Source: Rhodococcus coprophilus NBRC 100603 (GTDB taxonomy: Bacteria > Actinomycetota > Actinomycetes > Mycobacteriales > Mycobacteriaceae). From it: a stretch of DNA of 64,000 nt. Position numbers and translations under genes: made by a program. Position 1 is the stretch's first letter; every line of letters begins with the position of its first letter. The stretch lies in assembly GCF_001895045.1 (NCBI RefSeq), contig NZ_BDAM01000003.1:434001-498000 (forward strand), read 5' to 3'. The notes beneath the pieces are model-generated. The model was not told the origin of the DNA, did no database searches, and saw only the letters and a program-made list of their open reading frames with translations. Below, piece after piece: positions 37,770 to 47,654 of the stretch.

Positions 37770-37972
37770 CTACCTGCAGGACCGCCGCCGCGGCGTCCCC
37801 TTCCGGCACTGCCGGAGAGGGTGGTGCACGCACTTGTCCATGGTATCTGTTGGCTGCAGCCGCCCTCCCCCAACCCTGGCACCGCGGCCTTTCCAGTGCG
37901 GATTCGATGCGGGATACGTCGGGTTCCGGCGTGTCCGGGCCGTACCGCTGGCGCAGAACCCCTCGGGCTGCG

Positions 37973-37978
37973 TACCGT
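37973..37978 (+). promoter_or_regulatory. -10 element of a probable leaderless DUF5319 transcript
   Basis: TACCGT fits TANNNT and ends 6 nt before the GTG at 37985. A GGAG lies only 2 nt from the GTG, too close for a normal ribosome site. Confidence 0.5.
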
Positions 37979-37984
37979 GGAGTC

Positions 37985-38395
37985 GTGCGTGATCAGTTGC
38001 CCCCCGGGCTTCCCCCGGACCCGTTCGCAGGAGATCCCGACGATCCGTCCGCCGCTCTGGACGCGATCGAACCGGGACAGCCACTCGACCCTGCCGAGCG
38101 CCTCGCGGTGGAAGAAGACCTCGCCGACCTCGCGGTTTACGAGGCATTGCTGGCCCCACGTGGGGTCCGCGGTCTCGTCGTCTGCTGTGAGGACTGCCAC
38201 CAGGACCACTACCACGACTGGGACATGCTCCGCGCGAACCTTCTCCAGTTGCTCGTCGACGGCACCGTACGTCCTCACGAGCCGGCGTTCGATCCCGCGC
38301 CCGACGCGTACGTGACCTGGGACTACTGCCGTGGGTACGCCGACGCCTCGATGAACGAGGCCCTGCCGGTGGATCCATACGGGCGCGAACCCTGA
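37985..38395 (+). CDS. DUF5319 protein (Rv3412-like)
   Basis: A 136-residue acidic protein, the same length as M. tuberculosis Rv3412. Distinctive segments are MRDQLPPGLPPDPFAGDP, ALDAIEPGQPLDPAERLAVE, and a Cys/His-rich stretch LVVCCEDCHQDHYHDWDMLR that looks able to bind a metal, then VTWDYCRGYADASMNE. Function unknown; conserved next to guaB2 and sigD across Mycobacteriales. Translation from GTG with TACCGT 6 nt before suggests a leaderless mRNA. It converges with rsdA; a strong hairpin separates them. Confidence 0.88.
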   Translation: MRDQLPPGLPPDPFAGDPDDPSAALDAIEPGQPLDPAERLAVEEDLADLAVYEALLAPRGVRGLVVCCEDCHQDHYHDWDMLRANLLQLLVDGTVRPHEPAFDPAPDAYVTWDYCRGYADASMNEALPVDPYGREP

Positions 38396-38410
38396 TCCGA
38401 ACCACAAAAC

Positions 38411-38453
38411 GAAGACGAGGGCCCGGCAGCATTGCTGCCGGGCCCTCGTCTTC
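38411..38453. terminator. Perfect 20-bp hairpin, bidirectional terminator
   Basis: The 20-nt arm at 38411-38430 and its exact complement at 38434-38453 flank a 3-nt ATT loop. The stem is about 70 percent GC. It lies between the convergent DUF5319 gene and rsdA, 16 and 25 bp from their stops, so it can end transcripts from both sides. Confidence 0.92.
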
Positions 38454-38477
38454 GGGGCGGCCGAGCCGCCGTGAGTA

Positions 38478-39500
38478 CTACTCGGTCTCGGAGTTCGCCG
38501 TGGTCTGCGAAATCGAAGCCGACGCAGGAGTCGTGGGCTGCTGCGACGACGCGTCGCCGGGCGTCCCACTGGGAGGCTCCGTACTGCCGGAACCGGTACC
38601 GGGCTGGCTCGCCGGAGGAGTCGAAGTCGGAGTCGGAGTCGGCGACACGGTATCGGACGCAGGCGGCGCATCGAGGATCGTGGGATCTATCGGTGAGGGC
38701 GACGGCGGCGCAGGTGCCGGCGACGGCTCCACGGGCTGGGTCGTCCCCGGCAGTGGTGCCGGTACGACCGGTGGCGGAAGCACCGGCGGCAGCTGCCCGG
38801 CATCCGGTGCGGGAACCTCTGCGGGACCAGGCTGCGGAGGTGGGGGCGGCACGGGTGGAGCCAGCTTCTCGATTTCTGCCGACAACCGCTGCAACCATTC
38901 GCCGAGGGCGTCGCGGTCGGCCGAATCGGTGACGGCCGACGACCGCGCCTCAGCCGACGCCAGCAACTGCTGGGCTTCGTTCGCCTTACCGTCGGCGATC
39001 AGTTGCTCGGCCCGCTCGAGAGTTGTGGTGGTGTCGATTCGGGCTTCCGTCGAATGAGCCCGCTCGCTGAACACGACCTGTTTGACGCCCCACAGAGGGT
39101 CGCCGGGTTCTGCGCTGTAGGAGACCGCAGCCGCGCCACCGAGGGCAACAGCGACGAGCGCGGCGGCACCGGCGATCGGGCGGATCACGCGAAGCTGACG
39201 ACTCGATCGCTCACGCCGTGACGCGAGTGTGTCGCGGGCGCCGAGCTCCCGGTGGACCGCGGCGACGACTTGGTCGAGGTCCGGTCCTGCAGGCACGGGG
39301 TCGGACAGGATCTCGGCGCGCCATCCGGCGAGCAGAGTCGCAAGTTCGTATTCCTCGGTCGATTCGGTCTCGACGAGGCCGTTGCCCGAGATCGCATCGA
39401 TGAGGGCATCATCGCGCCGAACTGCGGAGATGTCCACGGTGGCGTCACCGTCGGGGAGGTCCTCGGAGAAGCTCTCGCCCGAATCGCGCCTCCTACCCAT
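38478..39500 (-). CDS. rsdA: Anti-sigma-D factor RsdA
   Basis: A 340-residue membrane anti-sigma factor. The cytosolic N-terminal part contains the sigma-binding segment (DGDATVDISAVRRDDALIDA, then EYELATLLAGWRAEI). One TM helix follows (VIRPIAGAAALVAVALGGAA, about residues 107-127), then an external helix pair and a Pro/Ser/Thr-rich tail of about 150 residues. ATG 39500 overlaps the sigD stop (ATGGGTAG), so sigma and anti-sigma are translated together. Known biology: SigD is released when RsdA is degraded by regulated proteolysis. The tail probably spans the periplasm or cell wall. Confidence 0.9.
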   Translation of the reverse strand: MGRRRDSGESFSEDLPDGDATVDISAVRRDDALIDAISGNGLVETESTEEYELATLLAGWRAEILSDPVPAGPDLDQVVAAVHRELGARDTLASRRERSSRQLRVIRPIAGAAALVAVALGGAAAVSYSAEPGDPLWGVKQVVFSERAHSTEARIDTTTTLERAEQLIADGKANEAQQLLASAEARSSAVTDSADRDALGEWLQRLSAEIEKLAPPVPPPPPQPGPAEVPAPDAGQLPPVLPPPVVPAPLPGTTQPVEPSPAPAPPSPSPIDPTILDAPPASDTVSPTPTPTSTPPASQPGTGSGSTEPPSGTPGDASSQQPTTPASASISQTTANSETE

Positions 39501-40071
39501 TCCTTTCACCTGCTCTCGTGACTTCCTTCTTGAGTCTGGCGATGGCTCGGTGCTGAGCCACTCGTATCGCTCCCGCTGTGCTTCCGACCGCGGCGGCCGT
39601 TTCCTCGGCGGACAACCCCATCACCAGACGCAAGATCAAGATCTCACGCTGTTTCTCCGGGAGAACCTGCAACAGCCTCTTCATCTCCCGGCTCGATTCG
39701 GAATTGAGCGCAAAGTCCTCCGGGCTGCCGTCGACCGACATCACTTCCGGCACATCCGCAACGGGCTCGGCGCGATTACGCGCCGCGCTGCGGTGTGCAT
39801 CGGCGACCTTGTGGGCCGCAATGCCGTAGACGAACGCCATGAAGGGACGTCCCTGGTCCTGATATCTCGGCAACGCAGTCATCACAGCCAGGCACACCTC
39901 CTGCGCTACGTCGTCCGCAGAGAGCTGGCCGCGCTCTGCAGAGCCGACCCGTGCGCGGCAGTACCGCACGACGAGGGGTCGAACAGTTTCGAGAACTTGG
40001 GAAAGAGCAGCACGATCACCCTGCGCAGCCGCAACAACGGCGGCGTCCCACTCCTCACCCATAACAGTCAT
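39493..40071 (-). CDS. sigD: ECF RNA polymerase sigma factor SigD
   Basis: About 192 residues of an ECF sigma factor. Region 2 includes LSADDVAQEVCLAVMTALPR and FMAFVYGIAAHKVADAHR; region 4 includes LPEKQREILILRLVMGLSAE and ETAAAVGSTAGAIRVAQHRA. The sequence and linkage to rsdA, an Rv3415c-like gene and whiB3 match sigD. The start is uncertain: ATG 40071 is chosen with AGGAC about 12 nt upstream, but GTG 40113 is also open and M. tuberculosis SigD is longer. It is controlled by RsdA, whose gene overlaps its end. SigD regulons in mycobacteria include lipid metabolism and envelope genes. Confidence 0.94.
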   Translation of the reverse strand: MTVMGEEWDAAVVAAAQGDRAALSQVLETVRPLVVRYCRARVGSAERGQLSADDVAQEVCLAVMTALPRYQDQGRPFMAFVYGIAAHKVADAHRSAARNRAEPVADVPEVMSVDGSPEDFALNSESSREMKRLLQVLPEKQREILILRLVMGLSAEETAAAVGSTAGAIRVAQHRAIARLKKEVTRAGERNG

Positions 40072-40191
40072 CGATTGCGCAAGTCCTGGCGTTACAGCGA
40101 CACGATCCCCCACCCGGGCGTGCTTCCACGGAGACGTGGAACTCTCACAGCGTAGCGATAGTCTCCGACAGATCGTGTACGGCCGTACCGA

Positions 40192-41109
40192 CTATCGCCC
40201 GATCGGTGCAAATCGCCCACCGCGGCGGATGATCGTTGTGGCGCATGCCTTCCCCGCCGCGGCCGCGTCGGCGCCACCCCCGATCCCGTCGAGCAGCATT
40301 GCGGCCGCCCAGCGGAGTGGGATCAGCCCGTGTTCCCCCGTGCGCTCGAAGACCTCTCTCGCGAGATTGCGCGCCGGGTCACGGTCGGTGTCGCCGGTCA
40401 GGGACGCTGCCCGGATCAGATCGGACTTCACCGCATGCCTCACCGAGCCGTACCGGGCTGCGACAGCAACCGCACGATCCGCGAACGCGCGGGCTCTTTC
40501 GAAATCCGCGAAAGCGAGCGCGGACTCCGCGCTCACCCACGCGAGACGGATCTGCTGACGGAGGAACGGTGTCTCGCCCTCGGCGTCCTCCGCCTCGTCG
40601 AGTACTGCAGCACATCGATTCAGGAGATCGCGGGCGAGCACGGGCCCGGCAGTTCCGAGCGAATCGGCAGCGAGGCCCGTCAGGGCGTCGCACCGCGCAC
40701 GGACAGCTCTGATGCGGGTCTCCGGATCCTCCTGGGGCGCATTCCCCGTTCCTATCGCCGCGAGGGCAGCACCGTCCGATGCGGCCGCCGTACAGTGGTC
40801 CCCGAGCTGCCGGAGCAGCGACCCCTCGGTGCTTGCGACGAGCGACGCCCACGAACCCGTAGGCCCGGTCTGCCGCCGGAGAAGTGAGAGTTCGGATCGC
40901 GCGGCGGCGTAACGGCCCTGACCACCCAGCGCCACGGCGCGATGCCATCTCTGTTCCACGTCGTGTGCTGCCGGAATCGGGTACAGCCCCGGAGCACTGC
41001 CGAATGCCGCATCGGCCGTCGCGGCCGCCGGATCGGAGATGTTCGGTCCCGGCATGCGCTGCGGCCGTGCCGATTCGGTGTCATCCTTCGTGTGGCGGGT
41101 GGCAAACAT
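40192..41109 (-). CDS. Hypothetical helical protein (Rv3415c-like)
   Basis: A 305-residue soluble protein of repeated helices rich in Ala, Arg and Leu, with TPR-like pairs (RWHRAVALGGQGRYAAARSE; SALAFADFERARAFADRAVA). It occupies the same place between sigD and whiB3 as M. tuberculosis Rv3415c, also a protein of unknown role. ATG 41109 was chosen because the longer open frame upstream enters AT-rich, non-coding-like sequence. There is no membrane segment. Its promoter must lie in the AT-rich region shared with whiB3. Confidence 0.78.
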   Translation of the reverse strand: MFATRHTKDDTESARPQRMPGPNISDPAAATADAAFGSAPGLYPIPAAHDVEQRWHRAVALGGQGRYAAARSELSLLRRQTGPTGSWASLVASTEGSLLRQLGDHCTAAASDGAALAAIGTGNAPQEDPETRIRAVRARCDALTGLAADSLGTAGPVLARDLLNRCAAVLDEAEDAEGETPFLRQQIRLAWVSAESALAFADFERARAFADRAVAVAARYGSVRHAVKSDLIRAASLTGDTDRDPARNLAREVFERTGEHGLIPLRWAAAMLLDGIGGGADAAAAGKACATTIIRRGGRFAPIGR

Positions 41110-41511
41110 CGGACAATCATCGCACTGCCCGCCGAACCGGGCAGATGCCGGCCGAATGATTCGAAATAAATACGCACCGAGCGCGCAAATAGTCTTGCAG
41201 AGTGGAATAGGACAAACGTCCAACCAACCGAATTCGAACATTTCGTTTAACGGGTCGTTAAGAACATACAATATGTATGTCGCCCGTTTACGGCGGCGGG
41301 AACACCCCGCGGTGCTGCAACGACTCTCCCGAAACACCTTGCCGACGCGTTCGCACTGGTCGCGAAGCCGGCACGAGCGCACATCGGCCACGGTCCCGAT
41401 TTACGAAGGTCTCCTCGTGTCCGTGTTGCATCATGCCCCGGTCGCAATGTAAATATTTCAGGGGTTAATTCTTGTCGTTTTCGTTATGGAGTTCGCCACT
41501 GATCCGAAGCC
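41110..41511. other. AT-rich intergenic region between Rv3415c-like gene and whiB3
   Basis: Part of a 538-bp gap between divergent genes, visibly richer in A and T than the rest of the window, especially 41155-41280 and 41445-41500. It holds two close palindromes (41247-41261 and 41264-41280). Short open frames inside it have no codon bias, ribosome site or recognisable product. It probably acts as a binding region for nucleoid or regulatory proteins. Confidence 0.6.
41247..41280. promoter_or_regulatory. Two adjacent palindromes upstream of whiB3
   Basis: TTAACG-GGT-CGTTAA (41247-41261) and ACATAC-AATAT-GTATGT (41264-41280) are both perfect in their arms and only 2 bp apart. They lie about 140-170 bp from the Rv3415c-like start and 370-400 bp from whiB3. 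They look like operators for two dimeric regulators or one complex site. Confidence 0.5.
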
Positions 41512-41541
41512 TTGACGGTGAATCGATAACGCTTTTACGGT
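41512..41541 (+). promoter_or_regulatory. whiB3: Probable sigma-A type promoter of whiB3
   Basis: A -35 TTGACG (41512-41517) and -10 TACGGT (41536-41541) with an 18-nt spacer. Transcription would start near 41548, giving a 5' UTR of about 100 nt before ATG 41648. Confidence 0.55.
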
Positions 41542-41647
41542 GAGTTCGCTCGAAAGAAAGATTGGCTCGGTCCTACGGGGGGTATCCCTCCTACCGAACT
41601 ACGGTCCGCTCGCCCCTGATGCGAGCAACGCTGCGAAGGAGTGCCAC

Positions 41648-41941
41648 ATGCCTGCACCGAATCACTTGCCCGGACCCAACGCGGATCTGTGGGATTGGCA
41701 GATGGACGGCAAGTGTCGCGGAGTGGACTCCTCGATGTTCTTCCACCCCGACGGTGAACGTGGACGCGCACGAGCGCAGCGTGAGAGCCGTGCGAAGGAT
41801 CTGTGCCGCAGCTGCCCTGTCCTCGAGCAGTGCCGCGAGCACGCGCTCACGGTCGCCGAGCCGTACGGCATCTGGGGTGGGATGTCGGAGACCGAACGGG
41901 AGATGTACGCGCGCCATCGCCGGCGCAAAGTCGCCGTGTGA
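41648..41941 (+). CDS. whiB3: WhiB3-type iron-sulfur redox regulator
   Basis: A 97-residue Wbl protein. Four cluster ligands are Cys23, Cys53, Cys56 and Cys62, the same spacing as M. tuberculosis WhiB3. The G-I-W-G-G turn (EPYGIWGGMSETERE) and basic C-terminus (RHRRRK) are present, and SSMFFHPDGERGRAR is nearly identical to the WhiB3 family. It binds a 4Fe-4S cluster and SigA region 4, sensing redox state and NO, and tunes lipid metabolism. ATG 41648 has a GAAGGAG site. The very long upstream region suggests complex control. Confidence 0.95.
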   Translation: MPAPNHLPGPNADLWDWQMDGKCRGVDSSMFFHPDGERGRARAQRESRAKDLCRSCPVLEQCREHALTVAEPYGIWGGMSETEREMYARHRRRKVAV

Positions 41942-42059
41942 CGGCGCGGCCGCGCCCAGTGGGTTTTCCCGCCCGGTGCACCGTACGTTCGAAGATCGCA
42001 CTCGGCAGCGCTACCACTCGAACGGTTCCCGACCGTCCCGAGACACGAACCCGAGACAC

Positions 42060-42099
42060 GACGAAGCCCCGCGCAGGGAACTCCGCGCGGGGCTTCGTC
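42060..42099. terminator. Hairpin terminator between whiB3 and groEL1
   Basis: A perfect 15-bp stem (GACGAAGCCCCGCGC at 42060-42074, complement at 42085-42099) with a 10-nt loop, followed by TTT. It lies 15 bp past the groEL1 stop side and about 120 bp past whiB3, between convergent genes, so it can serve both. Confidence 0.88.
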
Positions 42100-42113
42100 T
42101 TTCGGGTTTCTCG

Positions 42114-43739
<1,626 letters not shown>

Positions 43740-43817
43740 CTACTCCTGGAATCGGATGATCCGCAACAGATTCCGCCCCGGGTCCATGACGGAACTCCGG
43801 GGCGGAATGTGTGCGGC

Positions 43818-44120
43818 CTACTTGGCGACGACAGCCAGGACGTCGCGCGCAGACAGGATCAGGTACTCCTCGCCGGCGTACTTGATCTCGGTTCCGCCGT
43901 ACTTGCTGTAGATGACGACGTCGCCTTCCTTGACGTCGAGCGGGATGCGCTTGTCGCCATCTTCGTCCCAGCGGCCGGGGCCTACAGCGACGACGGTGCC
44001 CTCCTGGGGCTTCTCCTTCGCCGTATCCGGGATGACGAGGCCGGAGGCAGTCGTCGTCTCGGCCTCGTTGGCCTGGACGAGGATCTTGTCCTCGAGCGGC
44101 TTGATGTTCACGCTCGCCAC
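43818..44120 (-). CDS. groES: Co-chaperonin GroES
   Basis: A 100-residue Hsp10 with the opening [20 protein letters not shown], a mobile loop ([20 protein letters not shown]) that binds GroEL, and the roof/core strands VVAVGPGRW and [16 protein letters not shown]. It caps GroEL during folding. A GGAGGG site precedes the ATG. First gene of the groES-groEL1 operon. A CIRCE inverted repeat lies 134-160 bp upstream of the start, so HrcA repression and heat induction are expected. Confidence 0.98.
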   Translation of the reverse strand: MASVNIKPLEDKILVQANEAETTTASGLVIPDTAKEKPQEGTVVAVGPGRWDEDGDKRIPLDVKEGDVVIYSKYGGTEIKYAGEEYLILSARDVLAVVAK

Positions 44121-44253
44121 GATGAGCCCTCCACTTTCAGGGGTTTTTGGGTCCGAGGCTCTGGATGTCCTCGGACGCGGGGTTGTTCAGTCACCACGGG
44201 TGACGCCGCACGCAGACCCGTCGTCGCGGGTGCCGGGTCAACGCTCGGTGTCA

Positions 44254-44280
44254 CTAGCACTCTATACATGAGAGTGCCAG
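44254..44280 (-). promoter_or_regulatory. CIRCE operator (HrcA) of groES-groEL1
   Basis: Plus strand CTAGCACTC-N9-GAGTGCCAG, one arm pair mismatch from a perfect TAGCACTC-N9-GAGTGCTA CIRCE. It overlaps a minus-strand promoter with TTGAGC and TAGAGT spaced 17 nt, so HrcA binding would block RNA polymerase. It lies in a 336-bp gap shared with the divergent Hsp70-like gene. Confidence 0.9.
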
Positions 44281-44352
44281 CGCTCAAGAGGGGACAGTGC
44301 CGACACCCCGAGGGGTAGGCACCGACGCCGCTCCAAGTCATGACATACAGAA

Positions 44353-44371
44353 TTATGTTACGGTTGCATAA
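44353..44371. promoter_or_regulatory. TTATG-N9-CATAA inverted repeat upstream of Hsp70-like gene
   Basis: Five-base perfect arms around 9 nt, in a locally AT-rich stretch 86-104 bp upstream of ATG 44457. It is separate from CIRCE (73 bp away) and could be an operator for the Hsp70-like gene. Arms are short, so chance is possible. Confidence 0.3.
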
Positions 44372-44456
44372 CGAAATCGAGAGCGCGACTATACGGTCGC
44401 CGGGGTGAGGGAACAGAACCCTGTCCGAAGATCGGTCGCGCACGAGAGGTGAACTT

Positions 44457-46070
44457 ATGCCCACGTCGCTAGGCATCTCCGTGGGAGCGTCAGGCGTCGG
44501 TTCGGCCCTTCGGGTCGACACTCCGACCGGACCCGCCACCGAGTACCGCCGACTGGCCGCGGATTCCGACCGAAGTCGCGAACTCGGTGATCTTGTGTTC
44601 GACGCCGTCTCCCTGCGATGCGCACATCTGGTGGAGCGTCCCGTCGTCACCGTCGCGCATCGCACCGACGAACAAGCCGAGAGCATTCGTTCCGCCGCGG
44701 AACGCGCGGGACGACACGTCCGGCTCGTCCCCGAAACCGCCGCGATCCTCGCATTCCTCCGTACCGCAGGAGGTGTCCGCTCCGAGGCGGGCACCGTCGC
44801 GATCGCCGACCTCGGCGCGACAGGCACCACCGTGTCCGTCCTCGACCAGGCGACCGGCACCGTCCTGCGCTCCGCCCGTACCGAAGAAGTCAGCGGCAAC
44901 GCACTCGGCGCCCGGATCTACGACCGGGTACTCCGGTCCACCAGCACGATGCGTTCACGCCGCCAGATCGACCCCGGACTGCTCGCCGCCCGGTGCCAGG
45001 GCGCGCAGGAAGTCCTGACCACGGCCGAAGTCGCCCGCATCGACATCGCGGAAGCGGGGCCGGAGGCATCCGTCACCCTGACCCGCGAAGACCTGCGCGT
45101 ACTGAGCGCCGACCTCGCCGACACTGCGGCCGCCTTCACCCGGCGGATATGCGCGGGATCTGCACCGCAACCGCAAATCCTTGCGCTCGTCGGCGGCGCG
45201 GCCGGCGTTCCCGCTCTCGCCGACGCGATCGCCGCGGCGTTCGGCGGCGAGACCGTGCGCGTGGCCGAACCGGCCTCTGCCGCGGCTCAAGGCGCTGCGC
45301 TGATCGGCGACTCCCCCGCCGCACGGGCATACCCGACCGTCGGATCATCGAGACACGGTCGAGCCAGGTCGGGCGGACGACTCTCGGGCGCGGTCGCCGG
45401 GGTACTCGTGCTGAGCGCGATCCTCGCCGGGTTCGCCACCGAACACTTCACGGCTCGCGATACCACCGACGGAGCGGTCTCACCGCTGATGACGAGCGGG
45501 GCCGTGCCCTCGCCGGACGACGACGCACCACCTGCGTCGTCCGATACCGCGATTCCCGCGCAGGATCCGGACTCGCTGCCGATCTCGACGCTCACGTCCG
45601 ATCAGCAGGTTCCGTCGAGGCCGGCCACGGGCCTTCTTCCTCCGGTGATACCCGAGCCCCAGCGGAGCACCACCGATTCCTGGACGGGTTCGACCACGGT
45701 GACTCCCACGCCGATCGATCAGGTGCCCACGCCCGAGGTGTCGCCCGAGACCTTCCCGGATCGCGACACCACCACGGCGCCGCCGAGCACCACGACGCCG
45801 AACCCCTCCGATCTGCCCGGCACGGACGACACGACGCCTCCCGTCGAGTCGAGCCCGCAGCCGGTGTCGCCGGACCCGAGCACACCTCCGGAGTCCGAAC
45901 CGGCACCGGTCGAGGTCGCTCCGTCGCCTACCTCTCCGGCTGTCCCGGACGGCACACCGTTCGAGTCCGAAGCGCCCGCGCCACCGGCCTCGGGGGAAAG
46001 TGGCGTTGCGCCGGCACTCGACACGCCCGATTCCTCCGTCCCGGAGGGAAGCGCCGACACAACCGGCTGA
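44457..46070 (+). CDS. Membrane-anchored Hsp70/actin-fold ATPase-like protein
   Basis: A 537-residue protein. Residues 1-290 resemble an Hsp70 nucleotide-binding domain: LGISVGASGVGSALRVDTPT (phosphate 1), ETAAILAFLRTAGG and AIADLGATGTTVSVLD (phosphate 2), and ALVGGAAGVPALADAI (adenosine motif), then AEPASAAAQGAAL. The usual Hsp70 substrate domain is absent. Instead comes one TM helix (about 306-326) and a 200-residue Pro/Ser/Thr/Asp/Glu-rich tail, presumably outside. It may be a degenerate sensor or scaffold, not a folding chaperone. GAGAGGTG precedes the ATG. It is divergent from groES. Function unknown. Confidence 0.75.
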   Translation: MPTSLGISVGASGVGSALRVDTPTGPATEYRRLAADSDRSRELGDLVFDAVSLRCAHLVERPVVTVAHRTDEQAESIRSAAERAGRHVRLVPETAAILAFLRTAGGVRSEAGTVAIADLGATGTTVSVLDQATGTVLRSARTEEVSGNALGARIYDRVLRSTSTMRSRRQIDPGLLAARCQGAQEVLTTAEVARIDIAEAGPEASVTLTREDLRVLSADLADTAAAFTRRICAGSAPQPQILALVGGAAGVPALADAIAAAFGGETVRVAEPASAAAQGAALIGDSPAARAYPTVGSSRHGRARSGGRLSGAVAGVLVLSAILAGFATEHFTARDTTDGAVSPLMTSGAVPSPDDDAPPASSDTAIPAQDPDSLPISTLTSDQQVPSRPATGLLPPVIPEPQRSTTDSWTGSTTVTPTPIDQVPTPEVSPETFPDRDTTTAPPSTTTPNPSDLPGTDDTTPPVESSPQPVSPDPSTPPESEPAPVEVAPSPTSPAVPDGTPFESEAPAPPASGESGVAPALDTPDSSVPEGSADTTG

Positions 46071-46107
46071 TCTCAGCAGGCGGGCGACCGACAGATCGCC
46101 GCAGCGG

Positions 46108-47175
46108 TCAGACGGACACCTGCGACACGGACACGGGAAGGCCGGGATCGGTCGCCGCGCCCAGTTCCGACGGTGCCGCACCGCCGGCGATCAGATGCGC
46201 GCCGAGCGCCGCGATCATGACGCCGTTGTCCGTGCACAATTTCGGGCGGGGTACCCGCAGCGTCATACCCGCTGCCGCACACCGCTCTTCTGCGAGTTCA
46301 CGCAGCCTGCTGTTCGCTGTCGCGCCGCCACCGAGCACGAGGGTATCGACGCCGAGGTCCTTCGCCGCCCGGACCGCCTTCATGGTGAGCACGTCGGCGA
46401 CAGCCTCCTGGAACCCGGCGGCGACATCGGCGACCGGAACGGGTTCGCCCGCCCGCTGTTTCGCCTCGACGAAACGGGCCACGGCCGTCTTGAGTCCGGA
46501 GAACGAGAAATCGTGGCGGGCGTCGCGAGAGCCCGTCATGCCACGCGGGAACACCACCGCGGTGCGATCCCCTTCCCGCGCAAGACGATCGACCTCGGGT
46601 CCACCGGGATAACCGAGACCGAGCAACCGGGCGACCTTGTCGAACGCTTCTCCCGCGGCGTCGTCGACGGTGGTACCCAGTTCCACGATGGGCTTGCCGA
46701 TGTCCTCGACGTGCAGCAGGTGCGTGTGCCCACCGGAGACGAGCAGCGCCACGCACGGCGGCATCGGACCGTGTTCGAGGGTGTCCACCGCGACGTGCCC
46801 GCCCAGATGGTTGATCGCGTAGAAGGGCACGTCCCACGCCGCCGCGTACGCCTTGGCGGCGGCAACGCCGACGAGCAGGGCACCGGCGAGGCCCGGCCCG
46901 ATGGTCACGCACACCGCGTCGGGCTTGTCGATCCCGGCGGCGGCGAGAGCGCGTCGCATGGTCGGCACCATTGCTTCGAGGTGGGCTCTCGACGCGATCT
47001 CCGGCACGACGCCACCGAAGCGGGCGTGCTCGTCGACGCTCGAGGCGACTTCGTCGGCGAGAAGTTCGAGGGTGCCGTCACCGGTCCACCGCACGATGCC
47101 CACACCGGTCTCGTCGCACGAACTCTCGATACCCATCACGATGGGGTTCTTCGGCAGTGCGCTTCCCGTGGTCAC
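46108..47175 (-). CDS. tsaD: tRNA N6-threonylcarbamoyladenosine transferase TsaD
   Basis: A 355-residue ASKHA-fold enzyme (Gcp/YgjD). It joins threonylcarbamoyl from TsaC to A37 of ANN-decoding tRNAs together with TsaB and TsaE. It opens [18 protein letters not shown]; iron ligands are the H-x3-H in [21 protein letters not shown] and [16 protein letters not shown] are ATP-site motifs. The GTG at 47175 overlaps the rimI stop (GTGA). The whole t6A set apart from tsaC is here as tsaE-tsaB-rimI-tsaD. Confidence 0.97.
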   Translation of the reverse strand: MTTGSALPKNPIVMGIESSCDETGVGIVRWTGDGTLELLADEVASSVDEHARFGGVVPEIASRAHLEAMVPTMRRALAAAGIDKPDAVCVTIGPGLAGALLVGVAAAKAYAAAWDVPFYAINHLGGHVAVDTLEHGPMPPCVALLVSGGHTHLLHVEDIGKPIVELGTTVDDAAGEAFDKVARLLGLGYPGGPEVDRLAREGDRTAVVFPRGMTGSRDARHDFSFSGLKTAVARFVEAKQRAGEPVPVADVAAGFQEAVADVLTMKAVRAAKDLGVDTLVLGGGATANSRLRELAEERCAAAGMTLRVPRPKLCTDNGVMIAALGAHLIAGGAAPSELGAATDPGLPVSVSQVSV

Positions 47176-47654
47176 GGTTGTCGCTCCTCTCGCGGATCCG
47201 GACGCTTCATCGTGTACGCGTCCGCGCCGCTCGGCTGGTAGTAATGCTTTCTGGTGCCCACGATCTCGAACCCCTCGCGCCGGTACAGCGCGATCGCGGC
47301 GTCGTTGTCGGTGCGCACTTCGAGGAAAACCGGGCCACCCCATCGGTCGGCGACCGCGAGCAGGTCCGCGAGCAGTGCCCCGCCGACCCCTTGCCTGCGA
47401 ACAGAGGGATCCACACCGATCGTGTGCACCTCGGATTCGGGAAAGACGGCGGTACCCAGTCGCGCGAGTCCGGCATAACCCACCAGGTGGCCGTCCCCGT
47501 CCCGCGCCGCGACGTAATGGTTGTACGGCGACGCCATCGCGGACCGGAACGCGTCCGCACTCCACGGATCGTCACCCGGAAACAAGATCTTTTCGAGTTC
47601 TGCACAACGCTCGGCGTCCTCCGGCGTCAGTGCGTCGATCGTCGTGCGGGTCAT
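47172..47654 (-). CDS. rimI: Ribosomal protein alanine N-acetyltransferase RimI
   Basis: A 160-residue GNAT acetyltransferase. The acetyl-CoA loop is [14 protein letters not shown] (about residues 89-102), with [12 protein letters not shown] before it and [20 protein letters not shown] after, the RimI-type C-terminus. It acetylates the N-terminus of ribosomal protein S18 and perhaps others. It overlaps tsaB upstream (ATGA) and tsaD downstream (GTGA), a common arrangement in Actinobacteria; in some relatives it is fused to tsaB or tsaD. Confidence 0.95.
   Translation of the reverse strand: MTRTTIDALTPEDAERCAELEKILFPGDDPWSADAFRSAMASPYNHYVAARDGDGHLVGYAGLARLGTAVFPESEVHTIGVDPSVRRQGVGGALLADLLAVADRWGGPVFLEVRTDNDAAIALYRREGFEIVGTRKHYYQPSGADAYTMKRPDPREERQP

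Noticed and set aside
41275-41452. 59-codon ORF in the AT-rich region before whiB3
   Set aside because: No ribosome site, no codon bias and it starts inside a palindrome.
44280-44300. HAIR (HspR) site near groES
   Set aside because: Only one half-site (CTTGAG on the minus strand) is present; the partner half at the required spacing is missing.
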